From the NCBI GenBank assembly GCA_028023455.1, contig JAQFVV010000031.1, positions 3,164,001 through 3,228,000 of the forward strand: DNA of 64,000 nucleotides, given 5' to 3'. The notes below the pieces were generated by a model. It was not told the origin of the DNA. It saw only the letters and a list, made by a program, of their open reading frames with translations, and made no database searches. The position numbers and the translations under genes are program-made. The DNA is from Epiperipatus broadwayi. Lineage: Eukaryota; Onychophora; Udeonychophora; Euonychophora; Peripatidae. Shown here in pieces: positions 22,000 through 35,835 of the stretch (positions are counted from its first letter, which is position 1; each line of letters starts with the position of its first letter).

Positions 22000-24214
22000 T
22001 AACTTATTAGGTCTTGGGATTATATTTGCATCTGCTAAGTGCAAAGCTGTTTTTATTAATGAATGATTTCTTTCTTTTGATTTTATGAGTGTCTTTCAAA
22101 AGGGAAATTTATTCACAAACCAGCAATGACACTCTTGAAGCTTTTTCATGTAATTTCAGATATTTTGTTTTAATTTTAACCCAAAAATTGAGTTATACTT
22201 GTCGAATTAAATAATAAATTTAATGTACCATTACAAGTTGTTTTATTAACTGTTCTTATTCCAAATCAGGTTATTTTCTTGTTCAGTAAATCTATTTAAA
22301 TTTTATGTATTACCTTTCAGTGTGATTTCTTTTTGTGGATAATATTGATCAAACTCATAACAAATCCTGTTAAATATCCACCAATAGTATTTAATATGTG
22401 ATATATCAACTTTCAATTTTGAAAATGAATGATTCATATCATAGTTTTTTTTTCTTTTACACACACCATAGTTTTATTTTTTTCTTGATTGCCTCAATTT
22501 TATTCCATGAATTAAAAGGACTACTATTTTCTCATGCTTAAATTTAGTTCATTTATTAATAAAAATATGTTTGACAAGTAAGTCAGTTTAGCAATCCAAT
22601 TGTTGTCATGAAAAATATTTTTCAATTCTGAATTTTTTATTTTTAAAAATGTTGCCACTTCTTTTTTTAATTCATAAAGTTGGGTTAATATTTTTCCTCT
22701 CAACAATAATCATACTTCTGCACAAAGTAGTAAATTACCCTGTCCAGATCCCATTTCATTGCATAAACTTGAAAATAGTCTTGAATTTAGTTCATTGCAT
22801 TTAATATCACCATAATTTATTTATTTTCAACTGAGTAAGAATATTGTTCAAGTCAAGAGACAATTTTTTAGCAGCTAAATGCATACAATGTATAACACAA
22901 TGAGTGAAAATCATTTTCTCATACTCTTAAATGTTTCTCAGTCATACTTGCTACTCCATTAGTACATAAGCCAACATAATTTTTCCAATTAAGTGAGTTC
23001 TTTTTGATGTAATTATTAATTGCTTTAAATATACCTGAACTAGTTGTGTGCTTTGGAAGTTCAACACAACAAAAAATTCTTCTTTTACATCATTGATTTC
23101 ATAATCAACATAATGAATATAACAAATGTATGGTTTTATTGGTAACATGTAGATTCATCTATTTAAATTGCAAACAGCTATTTGCTGAATTTTTGAATTA
23201 ATTGAACTTCAATATCTGTCAATTCATTAAATCTGCATTGAATAGTATCATTAGAAAGCAGTAATGTTTTCATTTTGTCACAAGCAATAATATTTAGAAT
23301 TTCAGAGCACACTTCTATTAAACATGACTTAATTAAATTTTCAGCAATAAATTACTGCTTTTTGCATATAACAATCCTTAAAGCAACTATGACTTTTGCT
23401 TCTTCAATTCAGCACTTTTACATTAAAAAAAATCATTTGGCTTATTTTGTAGGTTGAATGTTTGGTCTGTGAATTTTTCATTAATTTGCTGGTTTCATAC
23501 ATTCATTGGATAAAATTTCTTTGCAAATAACGCATTGAAGTCTGGGTAAATTTTCTTTTGAATCAGGCCAAGAAATGAGATTAAATTTTAAATAAACAGG
23601 ATTAAATTGACGATCAGTAGTACATTTTTGTTTTGCCTGAGGAAAACCATTTTGTGAATAAATTATATTTTCATTAGCATTCAAGTATTTATACTTGGTG
23701 TTTATAAAAAGGTTGCAAAATTTTTTGATGTTTTCTTGTTATTATTTATTTTTAAACGACTAAAATATATCAAAAAGTAAATATCAAGTACTTAATATAT
23801 TTTAATTCATAGTATACATCTATTATTTAGTAATTCCTATCAGTGTGTGCCAATGCAATTCAAGATCTGCTGGCTGGAGAAAACTACATAGTACATACAT
23901 CTGACAACTATTTGGTTATTTTTATATATACCAAAATCCGCCTCAGCACATTCGCAAAATTGTTAATGGAGCAGTATTTTTCCTATGAGATAATTGATAC
24001 TAAGAAATAGGAACTTTTTTGTATTTTTTTTTTGTAGTGTTTTGTTTCTTAATTTATTTTCTATGAATAAAACAACTAACAAACAAAAAAAAAATCTTAG
24101 AACTGAATTAAAAATAAATTAATAAAATTAGTCATAATTTAAAAGATTGTAAATATATATATATATAATAAATATGAACAAATTTATAAGCTGAATATCT
24201 GTTGAGAAACACTG
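22000..24214 (-). pseudogene. decayed hAT transposase, ZBED5/Buster-like
   Basis: The minus strand carries, in the order expected for ZBED5-like hAT proteins, many frameshifted blocks. These are: an N-terminal stretch with a BED-type C-x2-C (CVICKEILSNECMKP, about 23485-23540) whose histidine half is lost; a KSCLIEVCSEI-like region near 23310; a KEEFFVVLNF region near 23070; a THCVIHCMHLA motif near 22890; RGKILTQLYELKKEVATFLK near 22640-22700; LTYLSNIFLLINELNLS near 22530-22580; and a FDQYYPQ-like segment near 22345. The C-terminal dimerisation end is visible only as scraps near 22090-22140. Several stops and frameshifts make it non-functional. A hAT-type end lies at 24201-24214. The other terminal repeat was not found. 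Confidence 0.8.
24201..24214 (-). repeat. hAT-type terminal inverted repeat
   Basis: On the minus strand it reads CAGTGTTTCTCAAC, the usual end sequence of many animal hAT elements (CAGTG-TTCTCAACC). It sits about 500 bp upstream of the transposase relic, as expected for a 5' end. Confidence 0.65.
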
Positions 24215-24958
24215 AACTAGACTATGTACATTTAGTTTTCTGCCTTAATACAAGCATGATATTATCAACGTATTACAATATTTACAATAACAACAACTAT
24301 AAAATTTCTATCTAATTTATCTTACAATAAACTATAACTATATACTGAAAATTATTTTTAATTACACGATCTCATATTCCAATGCGTTTTTTCTTAATCA
24401 TTTATAATAATTTTAGGTATACTTTATACCCATTTGTATGTAAAAGGAAAATTAAGTAAACGCTAATTGCTCCAGATATATGGATTTTAAACTTCAGACA
24501 TTATATGTCTCTTTTAATGAACTTCTAAACAAATTTATCTTAACTGCGCATATTTATTAATTTCAAAGTACATAATAAGTGTTTTATAAATTTGTATGTA
24601 GAATATCAGTAGAAGTAAGACATTGCAATGGCAACAAATTGTAGTAGTAAGCAGCGAGTAGTAGTGTCTATTTCTGAACATTTTACATATATGTATCACC
24701 TTTGATTTGTGTAGGCATTACCATGGGATTTTCAAACATATATCTTTATCTGCATATTATGAATTTGTTAGACATTGTTTAATTCAAAGAAAAACACACA
24801 CACACACGAATGCCAGCTTTTGAATTTTGACTTTCAGTTGCACATTGAAAATGGAACACAAAATATTCCATTTAAATAAATAAAATAAATCATTTTAAAT
24901 AAATTATATTAAAAAACTGATAAAGCATTTCTACGTTATTTAAAAATATCCGTACACC

Positions 24959-25233
<275 letters not shown>

Positions 25234-25423
25234 AATGACTTTATTGATATGAAATATTAACAAGTTTATTATGTATTCCCTTTTTCATGTAAAAATACTT
25301 TAAAATGTTTGAATGAAAAACAAAGTATTAATTTTAATAACACAGTTATAAATATTCAAAATATTTCTGCCCATAAATAAGTAAAACTGCTATAATAAAT
25401 TCTTATGTATAAATATGACTATA

Positions 25424-25856
25424 GTCATCATCATGATCAACCATTATCAATCCACTACAGAATGAAGGTCTCTCCAAGTTCAATTCATCTTCTCCGATCT
25501 CTAGCATCTCTTCTCCACATTACCCCTGCACACTTTCTTATTTCATCCATCCATCTCACATGTGGTCTCTTTCTTAGACTTTTACAATCTCTTGAAATCC
25601 ACTTTAAGATTTCAATTGTTCATCTATTATCATCTCTTCTAGCAATATGTCCAGCTCAACTCCACTTCAGTCTTTTAATTTTTCCAATGAGGTCAGTAAC
25701 ACCTGTTTGTTCTCTTACCCATATATTATGTTTTAGATCTCTTCTTGTTATTCCCAGCATGCATATCTCAATACTTCTTTGAGTGGTCTGAAGTCTCTGT
25801 ATTGCTCTTATATTGAGTGTCAAAGTCTCAGATTCATAAGTAAGAACTGGTAAAAT
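25424..25856 (-). pseudogene. 5'-truncated RTE-like LINE fragment (3' end of RT ORF)
   Basis: The minus strand matches the last roughly 430 bp of the LINE at 45190-47755 (plus). It starts in the RTE-type tail block (LPVLTY), runs through the conserved RIKRLKW/GHI segment, and ends in the same TTCATTCTGTAGTGGATTG end followed by a TGATGATGA-like microsatellite tail. Stops interrupt the frame. A short 5'-truncated copy with a microsatellite tail is what target-primed reverse transcription leaves. It lies inside family C copy 2. Confidence 0.8.
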
Positions 25857-26008
25857 ACATTTATAATGATATTAATAACTTTTATGAATAAGGATTAAGA
25901 CAATTGTTTATACTTTAACATTATAATAAACTAAAAAAAAATTAAATCATATATATTTTCAAAGTCTGTATTGGATCTAACCATCACAATATATGTATAT
26001 ATATATAT

Positions 26009-27725
26009 TACATTCAAATATCAGCCTTTCAAGCTAATTGTGCATATGCTTTTGCAAGTGTTAATAATAATAAATGAATATTTTCTCTCCAATACAAGAT
26101 ATAGTATTTATGCAGGAATAAAATGAATCCACTTATTCCTATGACTCAAATGCTTATATATGAGCAAATCTGAAGTACTTGCAAGGAAAGTGTGAGGATG
26201 TAACAGTCACTTTAAATTACTATATACAATGTCTGAATGAATGACGTCGGTGAAATTGTCTAGAATTTACTAAACGTCATTCCAACTGAAACTTAATCAT
26301 ATGTAAATAAGCATTTATTTTATATAGCATATTTAAATATCAGCCTTTCAAGCTAATTGTGCATATAATTTTGCGAGTATTAATAATAATAAATTAATAC
26401 TTTCTTTCCAATACAAGATATAGTATTTATGCAGGAATAAAATGAATCCACTTATTCCTACAACTCAAATGCTTATGTATGAGCAAATCTGAAGTACTGG
26501 CAAGAAAAGTGTGAGGATGGAACAGTCACTTTAAATTACTATATAAAATGTCTGAATGAATGACGTAGGGGAAATTGTCTAGAATTTACTAAACGTCATT
26601 CCAACTGAAACTTAATCATATGTAAATAAGCATTTATTTTATATAGCGTATTCAAATATCAGCCTTTCAAGATAATTGTGCATACACTTTTGTGAGTGTT
26701 AATAATAATAAATGAATACTTTCTTTCCAATACAAGATATAGTATTTATTCAGGAATAAAATGAATCCACTTATTCCTACAACTCAAATGCTTATGTATG
26801 AGCAAATCTGAAGTACTGGCAAGAAAAGTGTGAGGATGGAACAGTCACTTTAAATTACTATATACAATGTCTGAATGAATGACGTAGGGGAAATTGTCTA
26901 GAATTTACTAAATGTCATTCCAACTGAAACTTAATCATATGTAAATAAGCATTTATTTTATATAGCATATGTTTACAACTGAATTACATTCAAATATCTG
27001 CCTTTCAAGCTGATATGCTATATAAAATAAATGCTTATTTACATATGATTAAGTTTCAGTTGGAATGACGTTTAGTAAATTCTAGACAATTTCACCGATG
27101 TCATTCATTCAGACATTGTATATAGTAATTTAAAATGGCTGTTCCATCCACACGCTTTCCTTGCCAGTACTTCAGATTTGCTCATATATAAGCATTTGAG
27201 TTGTAGGAATAAGTGTATTCATTTTATTCCTGCATAAAGACTGTATCTTGTATTGGAGAGAAAGTATTCATTTATTATTATTAACATTCACAAAAGCATA
27301 TGCACAATTAGCTGGAAAGACTGATATTTGAATGTAATACAATTGTAAACATACACTATATAAAATAAATGTTTATTTACTTATGATTAAGTTTCAGTTG
27401 GAATGACGTTTAGTAAATTCTAGACAATTTCACCGATGTCATTCATTCAGACATTGTATATAGTAATTTAAAGTGACTGTTCCATCCTCATGCTTTCCTT
27501 GCCAGTACTTCAGATTTGCTCATATAAAAGCATTTGAGTCGTAGAAATAAGTGGATTTATTTTATTCCTGCATAAATACTATATCTTGTATTGGAGAGAA
27601 AGTATTCATTTATTATTATTAACACTCGCAAAAGCGTATGCACAATTAGCTTGAAAGGCTGATATTTGAATGTAATACAATTGTAAACATACGCTATATA
27701 AAATAAATGCTTATTTAAATATATA
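26009..27725. repeat. array of a 317-340-bp unit: three copies forward, two inverted, plus fragments
   Basis: Forward copies: 26009-26326, 26327-26646 and 26647-26967. A short forward fragment follows at 26985-27011. Inverted copies: 27016-27353 and 27354-27693, and the start of a third inverted copy ends at about 27725. Each unit holds CAAATATCAGCCTTTCAAG at one end and AAGCATTTATTTTATATAGC at the other, plus an internal hairpin made of GAATGACGT and ACGTCATTC. The forward junctions lack about 20 bp (a GTTTACAATTGTATTACAT-like spacer) that is present between inverted copies. Unit identity is about 93-96 percent by eye. Non-coding. Confidence 0.85.
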
Positions 27726-30611
27726 TATATAGTGACTAAGTTTGTGATCTGCATTCAAAAAAAAAGTTTAATTATAAGAAATGAGGGGATTATAAAGAAT
27801 AAATCCTTACTTCAATGGCATATTTATTAATATACTATGAGTCATTATTTTTTATATAGTTTAGGGTAATATCTAATATACATTTTATTTTTTTATAAAA
27901 GATGAATATAATCACTCACGTTAGAAACTAAATACAAACAGCGATAAATCAATATAAGAATATATGCCATTTAATACTACACACATATATGTGTGAGTGA
28001 GGTGTATACAATTGTTTTGCATGTATATAAATTAAAAAGAAAATAACTTATATATATATATTTAAAAGAAAAATATATATCATTATTATAAACAAAACAA
28101 AAAATTAAATGTAAAAGAAAAATTAATATAAGTTTTTTTTATATTAAAATTAATAAGATGGTATTATTTGATAGTCATGTGATGAAATTAAAATCCACAT
28201 AATTGAATCTATGAAAAACTATAGAATATGAATTCAAAAAATATGAGTGTGATATGCTTAACAAAAAGACATTCTAAAATTGGATAAGCATTCTTCAGAC
28301 ATGAATAAAACTTTAGACTTTTCTTTAAGCAAAAAAAAATTTATTTCAAAAAACAGTATGGTAAACAACCAAAAACGAAGGAATAAATTCATTGCAGGTA
28401 GAAATCCTTTAAGAGACCTCAATAGTATTTTTTTGCCAAGAAACACCTGGTCATGAACATATTATCTAGATCATCATCATTATTATTACCAAAGGATTAT
28501 ACCAACAATAGCTCCTAATTATAAATGGAAAAAAACCATCCCAAGTATGTAAGTTACAACATCCTGTTGTCAAATTTTAGCAATGAAAGTTTTGCTTTAT
28601 TTTAGCTCAAGTATCAAAACTCTAGATTTCTATATCATTCTATTTTATTTTATTATTTAAAGCTATAGAACTATTTTAAGAATGACCAGTATATCCTCAT
28701 ATAATGAATAAATTAACTTAAAAAAATTTGTTTAAAGTCATTTATGGAATGGAAGCAATCAATTAAGCATAATATTTCTGCCATTACCACATGTTTTTTT
28801 AACAATAGAGAATTTTACAAAAAAAAAAAAAGTGGGCTTAGTTTATTTATAATATAAAAGGGGTGGGTGGGAGGATCACTATTATTATTTTCTTTTTCTC
28901 TTTCAAGATATATTATTTTCTTTTTTATGATAAAAAAAAGAAGTCACTTCTTAATAAGTATAGTATAATGGTCTTATATATAATGTTTCATACAGTATTA
29001 TACAATACATATATGATATTCATAGATTAATATTATTCAACTGTGATAAAGATACATTTTTTTAAAATCTGATCATCTGTTTATTTGTTTTCAGTGTATT
29101 AAAAAAAGTAACTTATGCTAGATTTTAAGCTTAAGGAAATAGATATGATTATCAGATTTAGATATCATATATTGAGAATACTCATACACACACATACTCA
29201 TGCATTTTTTTTATATCATCATAATAAAGGCAATAATTTAGTACTTAATTTCCATATATATTTCCAAAGGCAATACTCATATGTTTATTTGTTATTTGTT
29301 TATTTATTTTGCTTGTTTGTAAATAAACTTTATTATTTCATTTTAAAGTTGAAGTAGTATATATATTTTTTGTAATATTAATAATTCATTGTTGCGTAAT
29401 AGATTAATTGCCTCATGTGTACTTGAATCCTGAGAGATTATTGTTGACCATGAACATTTAGTAGAGAGGAATATTATTATGTGTAACAAGCATAAAATTT
29501 GGCCATTGCACTCAAATGGATTTTGTTTATTACGTTTCAGTACTCACACATATAATTCAAAGAGCATACCTAAGAAAGCGCCAGATTAATGCTATCATAA
29601 AGTTATAAATTAACTTAACCAAACTATAAATTTTTTGGCTAAATTTGAACTCAGACATTAATAATTGAATTAAATGTTATCTGAATGTAATAAAATCTCC
29701 TTTACTTTACATAACATTGCTGTTTGTGCTCTCATATAAATTGTATATTGATATTCTTTCTCTCTATAAGGGTCTCATTACTCTCTCTTTTGGAACAAAC
29801 TTTCACCCCAATCTATAGATGTTGATAACAAACTTTTTTTGATATTTACAATTTATCTTTTCCAATTGATGGAGCCTCCACAAGGCTGACTATTTTTAAT
29901 ATTTATAATATAAAGAAAGATGTGTGAAAAAAATAATTACTAGATAATTTTAACTTTTAGAGTAAAACAAGTGTATTGATATTAAAAATATTACCGAGGA
30001 TCAATAATATAGTTAAGATATAGTCCAAATTTAGTATATTTTTAAATGTATAATGTATTGTAATTTCATAAAAAGAATAACATCAGTAATAAGTCTATAC
30101 ATTGATATAATCAAATGATATCAAGTCATCACAATTTATAAGGATAAAGAGAACAAGCCATCCAGAAAAAAAATTAAATATACTTTATTTGAAAATCTCA
30201 GTTTGTATGATCTTTACTAAGTTATTACTTTTTAATATTATCCCTTAATAATTAAAATGGCATATTTTTAATAGAAATTTAATAGTTATTCGTTTTATGT
30301 ATTGATACTTAGGTCCTAATATTATAGTTCTGCATTATATGATATTTTAACAGCAGAAATCTTTTCATTTTAGAACATTTTATTTCATTAACTTTTTTAT
30401 ATTGATCATATTACTGCTAATGTAAACAAACAATATTAATACACTCCTCTATGAAATTTACACAATCCAAATACAGCTATTTTTAAAACTTTGGAATAAT
30501 ATAAAATTGTATATGCATTGTGTAAAGTGCTTAAAGGATATATTATTTATTTATATTCATTGAAAGTGACATTCACTGAATGTGTACAGAAGTGAATGAA
30601 AAAAAAATCAA
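27726..30611. other. AT-rich non-coding tract
   Basis: No supported gene. It contains short (TA)n and (CA)n stretches, a G-rich GGGGTGGGTGGGAGG run at 28860-28874 and homopolymers. No partner repeats were found. Confidence 0.5.
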
Positions 30612-30703
30612 GGGTTGATGGCTTAGTAGTAGCATAACTGCCTTCGAAGCAGCTGGCCCGGGTTCGCTTCCCGGTTAACGCATTTGACATAAGGAAAAAA
30701 AAA
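30612..30703 (+). mobile_element. very short tRNA-derived SINE (family S), Arg(TCG)-like head
   Basis: The 70-nt head 30612-30681 folds as a tRNA. The acceptor ends GGGTTGA/TTAACGC pair 6 of 7. The anticodon loop CTTCGAA would read TCG. The T arm CCGGG-TTCGCTT-CCCGG pairs fully and contains a Pol III B box. The head is followed by only ATTTGACATAAGG and a poly(A) run (30694-30702). The same tail occurs on the SINEs at 35.8 and 51.8 kb. A shared GAAAAAAAAATC on both sides may be part of the target duplication. A decayed genuine tRNA gene is the alternative, but the tail and poly(A) argue for a SINE. Confidence 0.7.
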
Positions 30704-33313
30704 TCTTCTGTTTAAAATATGGATTAATTGAAAGTTAGTAAACTCAATTCACAATTTGCTATCTTTTTTTTATTAACAGCGAGGATTATAAGAAAGTCCT
30801 GTTTGAAATCTATACTCAGCTTTATCTACATCTTTTTCACATTTTATTTAAATCGATAGTTTTTGTTTTAATGTCTTATTACTAATATTTATATTGGATA
30901 AAAGTTATATATGCTGACATTGACAATATATGGATAGGGTCATAATAATAATAAAAAAAACTTCATTTCATTCTGTGTAACCTTAAACTACTCGTCTATA
31001 ACGTAGAAATTTTATTAACGAGCAGAGTGTCTTTTATATAGAGACCTTGCCACATAATAGTATTTTTTTTTTACATACACATCCTGGTCTACGAAATCTT
31101 AATAGTCTAAACACCAATTTAAAGACACAAAGATAAATACAACGTTGCAGATTTTTATGCTACTGAGGCAGCATTTTTTCAGCTTATCGAGATGAGATCA
31201 TGAGTTTATGCGCAAGTATGTCAACCTATCTATTCATATTTATTTATATGTGTACATGTCTATATATCTGTGGATCGATCTATCTATCTTTATGTATGTG
31301 TGTATAAATATTTACATATATTTGAGTGGAATAAAAAATAAATGTTAGTGAAAGAACAGTATTATTATTATGGTCACATTTTTCGACAAAAAAAAAAAAA
31401 AAGAGGAAAGATAAAAACTTTTTTCTTTCAATTTCTTTAACTTCATTTTAATTATCTCATTCCAGTTTTAACCAATTTCTTTTAAGTTCATTTATTTATT
31501 GGGAAATTTTAGAGTAGTTAACTTGCTGTACTTTTCTATTGATTATTGTGTTACTTGCAGCGTTCATTGGTGGAATTATTATTTAAAATAATCAAACGCT
31601 ATTTATTCTTGCAGGAATTATTAGTAAATTTTAAATTAACAATAACAAAAAGAACTCTATATCATCTTCAGTAGATTAATTGTTCTTTTAAATACAAAGT
31701 TCAGACATTTAAAATTTAAACTAACAAGTTATTAGTAAAGTTAATAAGATCTATTTAGAAACGAACTATTTAAAATATTTAAAAAGTCTGTTCTTTTGCA
31801 AGATTACATAATCGCTTAATCTTGTACAGCAGTCGAATATATGTTATGTATTAAAAATGTATAACACATAATAAATAAAATGATAAAATAATCATATATA
31901 TATTATTATGCTTAAAACTTTATCTTCATTCATCTTTAATATGGAGCATACGCGAGCTAATGTAATCGTATTTATTACTATTGATTAGAAATTTAGTGGC
32001 ATTTTAACATTGTTGGTACAATAGATCCATGCAGTAATATGGCAAATTTAAAAACTAAAAGTTTTTTAATTGTCTTCTAAATGAGTCTCTGAATGAAAGT
32101 AATGAATTCAATCTGCTATTTGAATACGTTCAACTTTATACAACTGACAAAGCAGCCAACCATAATAATTATTTTTATGATAAGGCAACATATTTCTAAT
32201 GTTACTAAAGCCTTGCCAATGTAATATTTCCCAATAGATTCTGAATCCTTTTAGTAGATACTTTATATTTTTATTAAACTATAAACTAGTTTCTGTAAAC
32301 TTACTAAGTCATAAATTTTTGTGTAGTCTTTTATATCTAAATGAGCAATTTTTTCAAATTCATTAATTAAGGGGAAAAAATAATATGGAAGATGATGATA
32401 ATGTAAAAAAGAAAAAGAGTAATATTGTATCAAACATAATTGAAGGAAAAGACAGTACATATTAACACTAAAGTAATAAAAATGTTATTCAAAACAAAAT
32501 AAAAAAAGTTTAAAATGAGTAGAATCATATACATAAGTGGTGGGAAAACGGCTATTATATAATATGCATAAAAACGGTGTAGAAAATTTAGAACAATTAT
32601 TATTGTTATGTAATAAGTGTAGAATGAGAAAAAATATGTAGTAAAAAAATTTGGTATGGGTCTTTTTTAGGTATGGTAAAAATAATTAAGAAATTAGAAT
32701 AAACAATAAAGTAAATAAAATAGAGAAATGGTATAGGAAACAAAAAAGAAAGCTATTTATCTTTCTTAACTCAATTTTTTTAATATTTTATTTAGTCATC
32801 ATCAGTTCTATTAATTTTAACAGACTAACTATTTGATTATTTTTTTCCTGCGCAGTTTATTTCAGTGCTAAAGTAGTAGAAAGTTAATAATTCCTACAAT
32901 GATTCTCATCTGACTTGAGCAAAAAAAAATATCAGATTGAACAGTTGACGGAATTGTTATGAACCTGCTAAGTGGATACCCAAATAAGTTTTATGTCTTC
33001 CAAAGCAATTAAGCATATAATTATATTGTATTTGATGAAATCGTCAAAAAGTTGCAAGATAAAATGAAATATGTAATTTTTTTTAAAAAATTATTACATA
33101 AGTAATTAAATAGGATATTTAATAATATGAAATCCTAATATATTTAACTGTCAGTATAAAATGATTATATGTATCTTTTAAAAATTATGTAACTGGCAAG
33201 ATAATTTATTTCTTTAAAATGTGTGGAAAAAAGTAACACTTCATATAAATAAAATTTAATTACAAAGAAATTCAAATCATGACTTAATTTAATAAGCTTG
33301 CATTACAAATGTT
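30704..33313. other. AT-rich non-coding tract
   Basis: No supported gene. 30960-32000 keeps somewhat more CpG than its flanks. Short imperfect GATC/TATC tetranucleotide stretches occur near 31270-31300. No recognised repeat. Confidence 0.45.
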
Positions 33314-33498
33314 ATATAATAAGCTTGCAAATAGCTCTTAACAAGCTTTTCAGAATATCTCCAACCTCAGACTGTTTTTTTTTTAATCTAATGTTTGAAT
33401 ATCCTAGCATCTCACTGAGGAAGCCCATAGCAGAAATGAGTCTGGTGTTGGGAATATTCTGAAAAGATTGTTAAGAGCTATTTGCAAACTCATTATAT
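33314..33498. mobile_element. small inverted-repeat element (185 bp)
   Basis: Arms of about 60 bp: 33314-33374 and 33438-33498, sharing TTGCAAATAGCTCTTAACAA and CTTTTCAGAATAT as reverse complements. Non-coding. No clear target duplication. Confidence 0.65.
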
Positions 33499-33784
33499 TA
33501 AATTTAATGTAGACAACCATAAGAAGAAATAAAGTAGTTTTTTTAAAACAAAAGATAAAATTGAATGAATATTTTAAGTTTGATGTCTATTCTTTCCAAA
33601 ATATATGTAATATTCAAATCAATATATATATATATATTAAAACACAGTAAAATTCACATAAATTATAGTTATTTTATTAGAAGTATTTTCTGCTATACAT
33701 CTTGTAGTCTTTATCAACTGTTATGCATTGAATAATCAAAATGAGACATCCTTTCACAATACCAATAGTTCAATTTAGTTTAGT

Positions 33785-34111
33785 TCTCTTACAATTCTGT
33801 TATTTTAACATTTGATGATTGCCAATTCATTAACATTTGATGATTTTTTGAAATCAACATAACCTCTTTTATTTTATGTTCAATTTGCATAATTTTTATA
33901 TTTTTATAATCAAATTTAAATCCATATTGAGAAGATTTATTATGATCAAATATAATAGATGATGAAGATTTATTTACATCTTTTCCTGATTGTTTTTCTT
34001 TTTGAATTCTATCACATAAAAGCATATTCTCTTTTATTCTATTCTCCAATGTACATTTAGATTCACAGATATATTGTAAGCCACATTTACATATCAATTT
34101 ATAAAATAATT
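33785..34111 (-). pseudogene. Penelope-type C-terminal GIY-YIG endonuclease fragment
   Basis: The minus-strand frame (within 33789-34211) contains CGLQYICESKCTLENRIKEN, which fits the GIY-YIG pattern of Penelope-like elements: YIGET followed by RIKEH, here with Gly to Cys and His to Asn changes. A downstream HKIKEVMLISKN segment resembles the KE-x-x-LI stretch of the same domain. The frame is open for 140 codons, but key residues are lost and no RT is attached, so it is a fragment. Confidence is limited by the short conserved length. Confidence 0.5.
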
Positions 34112-35835
34112 TAGTATACTTCTCCAATAAACGTAATAGTATATATAAGCACTTTAAAATGCTGGGTGAAGAAGTGGTTATTGACAAGAAAAAACAATCA
34201 AAATAAATCAATGTAGGCTAAGTGCTTTTGGGGTGTTATCCCTCATAATCATAGCCAAAATAGGTTTTAATATTGTTGTGATATTGATAAATAGTAATGT
34301 ATGCAAATGCATATGTAAATTAACTTGTCCATTTTCTGGAGATAGAGAAGCATGTGTCGTGTCTGTTAATCATGTTATTGTCATTGGTGATAAAATAAGC
34401 TTTTATCTTTCTTTTGCAGTTGTTAGCCTCAGTGTACACAATTTTGGGATTGGAGGGTTCGAACCTATGACCTGCCTGCTTCTCATGTTCAAGAAATATT
34501 GGGAAGTTGTTGTTGTTCTTTTGTGCTCTTCTGTATTATACATGTATTGACTCTATTATTAACTGTGGCCTTAGTTTTCCCATAGTATGTGGTGCTGCAT
34601 CCAGCTTGAGAGCATGAAATGCTATATACAACTTGGGGTGTTTGGGATGGATCAATTTTGTACTTCACATTATTAATAAGTCTGTTTGTGTTGGGAGAAG
34701 GGTGTGGAAGACAATTTTAAATTCATTGGATAAAGTTTTTATAAGCTGTTTAGATACTTTGGGGATGTTGTTACCTGTTGATTTTTTAAAATGCAAAAAT
34801 GTTAAAATATGAAAGGGCTAATGAAATTCAGTATTATATTAGTGCACTGTTTTTAAAATAAAAGAATATTATAAACTAAGTGCATTATAGGTTATAACAT
34901 TCTCAGTCTCTAATTGTGTCTATTTTTATTAGTTCTTCAATACTATATTCTACTGCTTTTTAATTTTTATGTATATTTATTATATGCATATACTTTTTAA
35001 CATGCACCCAGTCATAAAAATAAAACTTTCAATATGCACAGGATTTTTTATTATTATTCATGTCTTCACTGTGCATATTTTTGCATCATCATGATTGGTT
35101 GATTGTAAAACTAGATTGTTTTATAAAACAAAAGCATTGTGAACAGGAAGTGTATAAAATAAACCATTTTAACTGCTTAAGCTTAAAAACATATGCTTAA
35201 TCAAACAAAAAATGCCAGAATGCTTTTAAAATGTTATAAAAAAAAAACAAAGGTAGCATTAAATTTTCAATAATCATTTAAAAGTAAGTGTATGAATTTA
35301 TAATTGTAAAATCAAACCATGATGCAAATAAAGAGTTAGTATCTTTCATTTGTTAAACAAATTTAAACATGACAATCTCTTTTTGTTTCTAAATAATGTT
35401 TAATTTTATTTTTTTCTTTACAATTAAGTTGGACTATATTTAATAAAGTAAACTTTTGTTTAGCAAAAAACTTTTATCTGAAACCATTAAAAGTTCATTG
35501 TAATATTTGTTTTAGAAATGTGAATTGTTTATAAAAATATAAAAGTTTTTAAAAATCCTGTATTTCTTCAGATTACCAATTATTTGAAAATAAATTTATA
35601 CTACATTGCTCATTTTAAATATAAAAGCAAATCGGTAGGTGGGGATAGAAAAGAAACGAGCCTGCCTCTTTGTCATTTCCTTTTAAAGTAATGAAATAAT
35701 ATTTAACTTCTTTTTAATTTTAAAAGTACTGGGGGGGGGGGGTGTTAATTCTGTACTTGTAAATAGAGTATTGATATAACTTACTTTTATTCACAAAATT
35801 TGAGCTTTTGGCCTTATTCATTACATATTTTTATG
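34112..35835. other. AT-rich non-coding tract
   Basis: No supported gene. A Pol III B-box-like GGTTCGAACCC occurs on the minus strand at 34455-34465 without a convincing tRNA around it. G-run at about 35729-35739. The 105-codon frame at 34233-34550 is unrecognised. Confidence 0.45.

Noticed and set aside
25405-25782. 125-codon plus-strand frame
   Set aside because: It is the antisense of a decayed RTE tail; the same antisense frame appears opposite the LINE at 47410-47727.
34455-34465. Perfect Pol III B-box-like GGTTCGAACCC (minus strand)
   Set aside because: The motif is nearly self-complementary and no acceptor, D or anticodon arms can be folded around it, so no tRNA is called.
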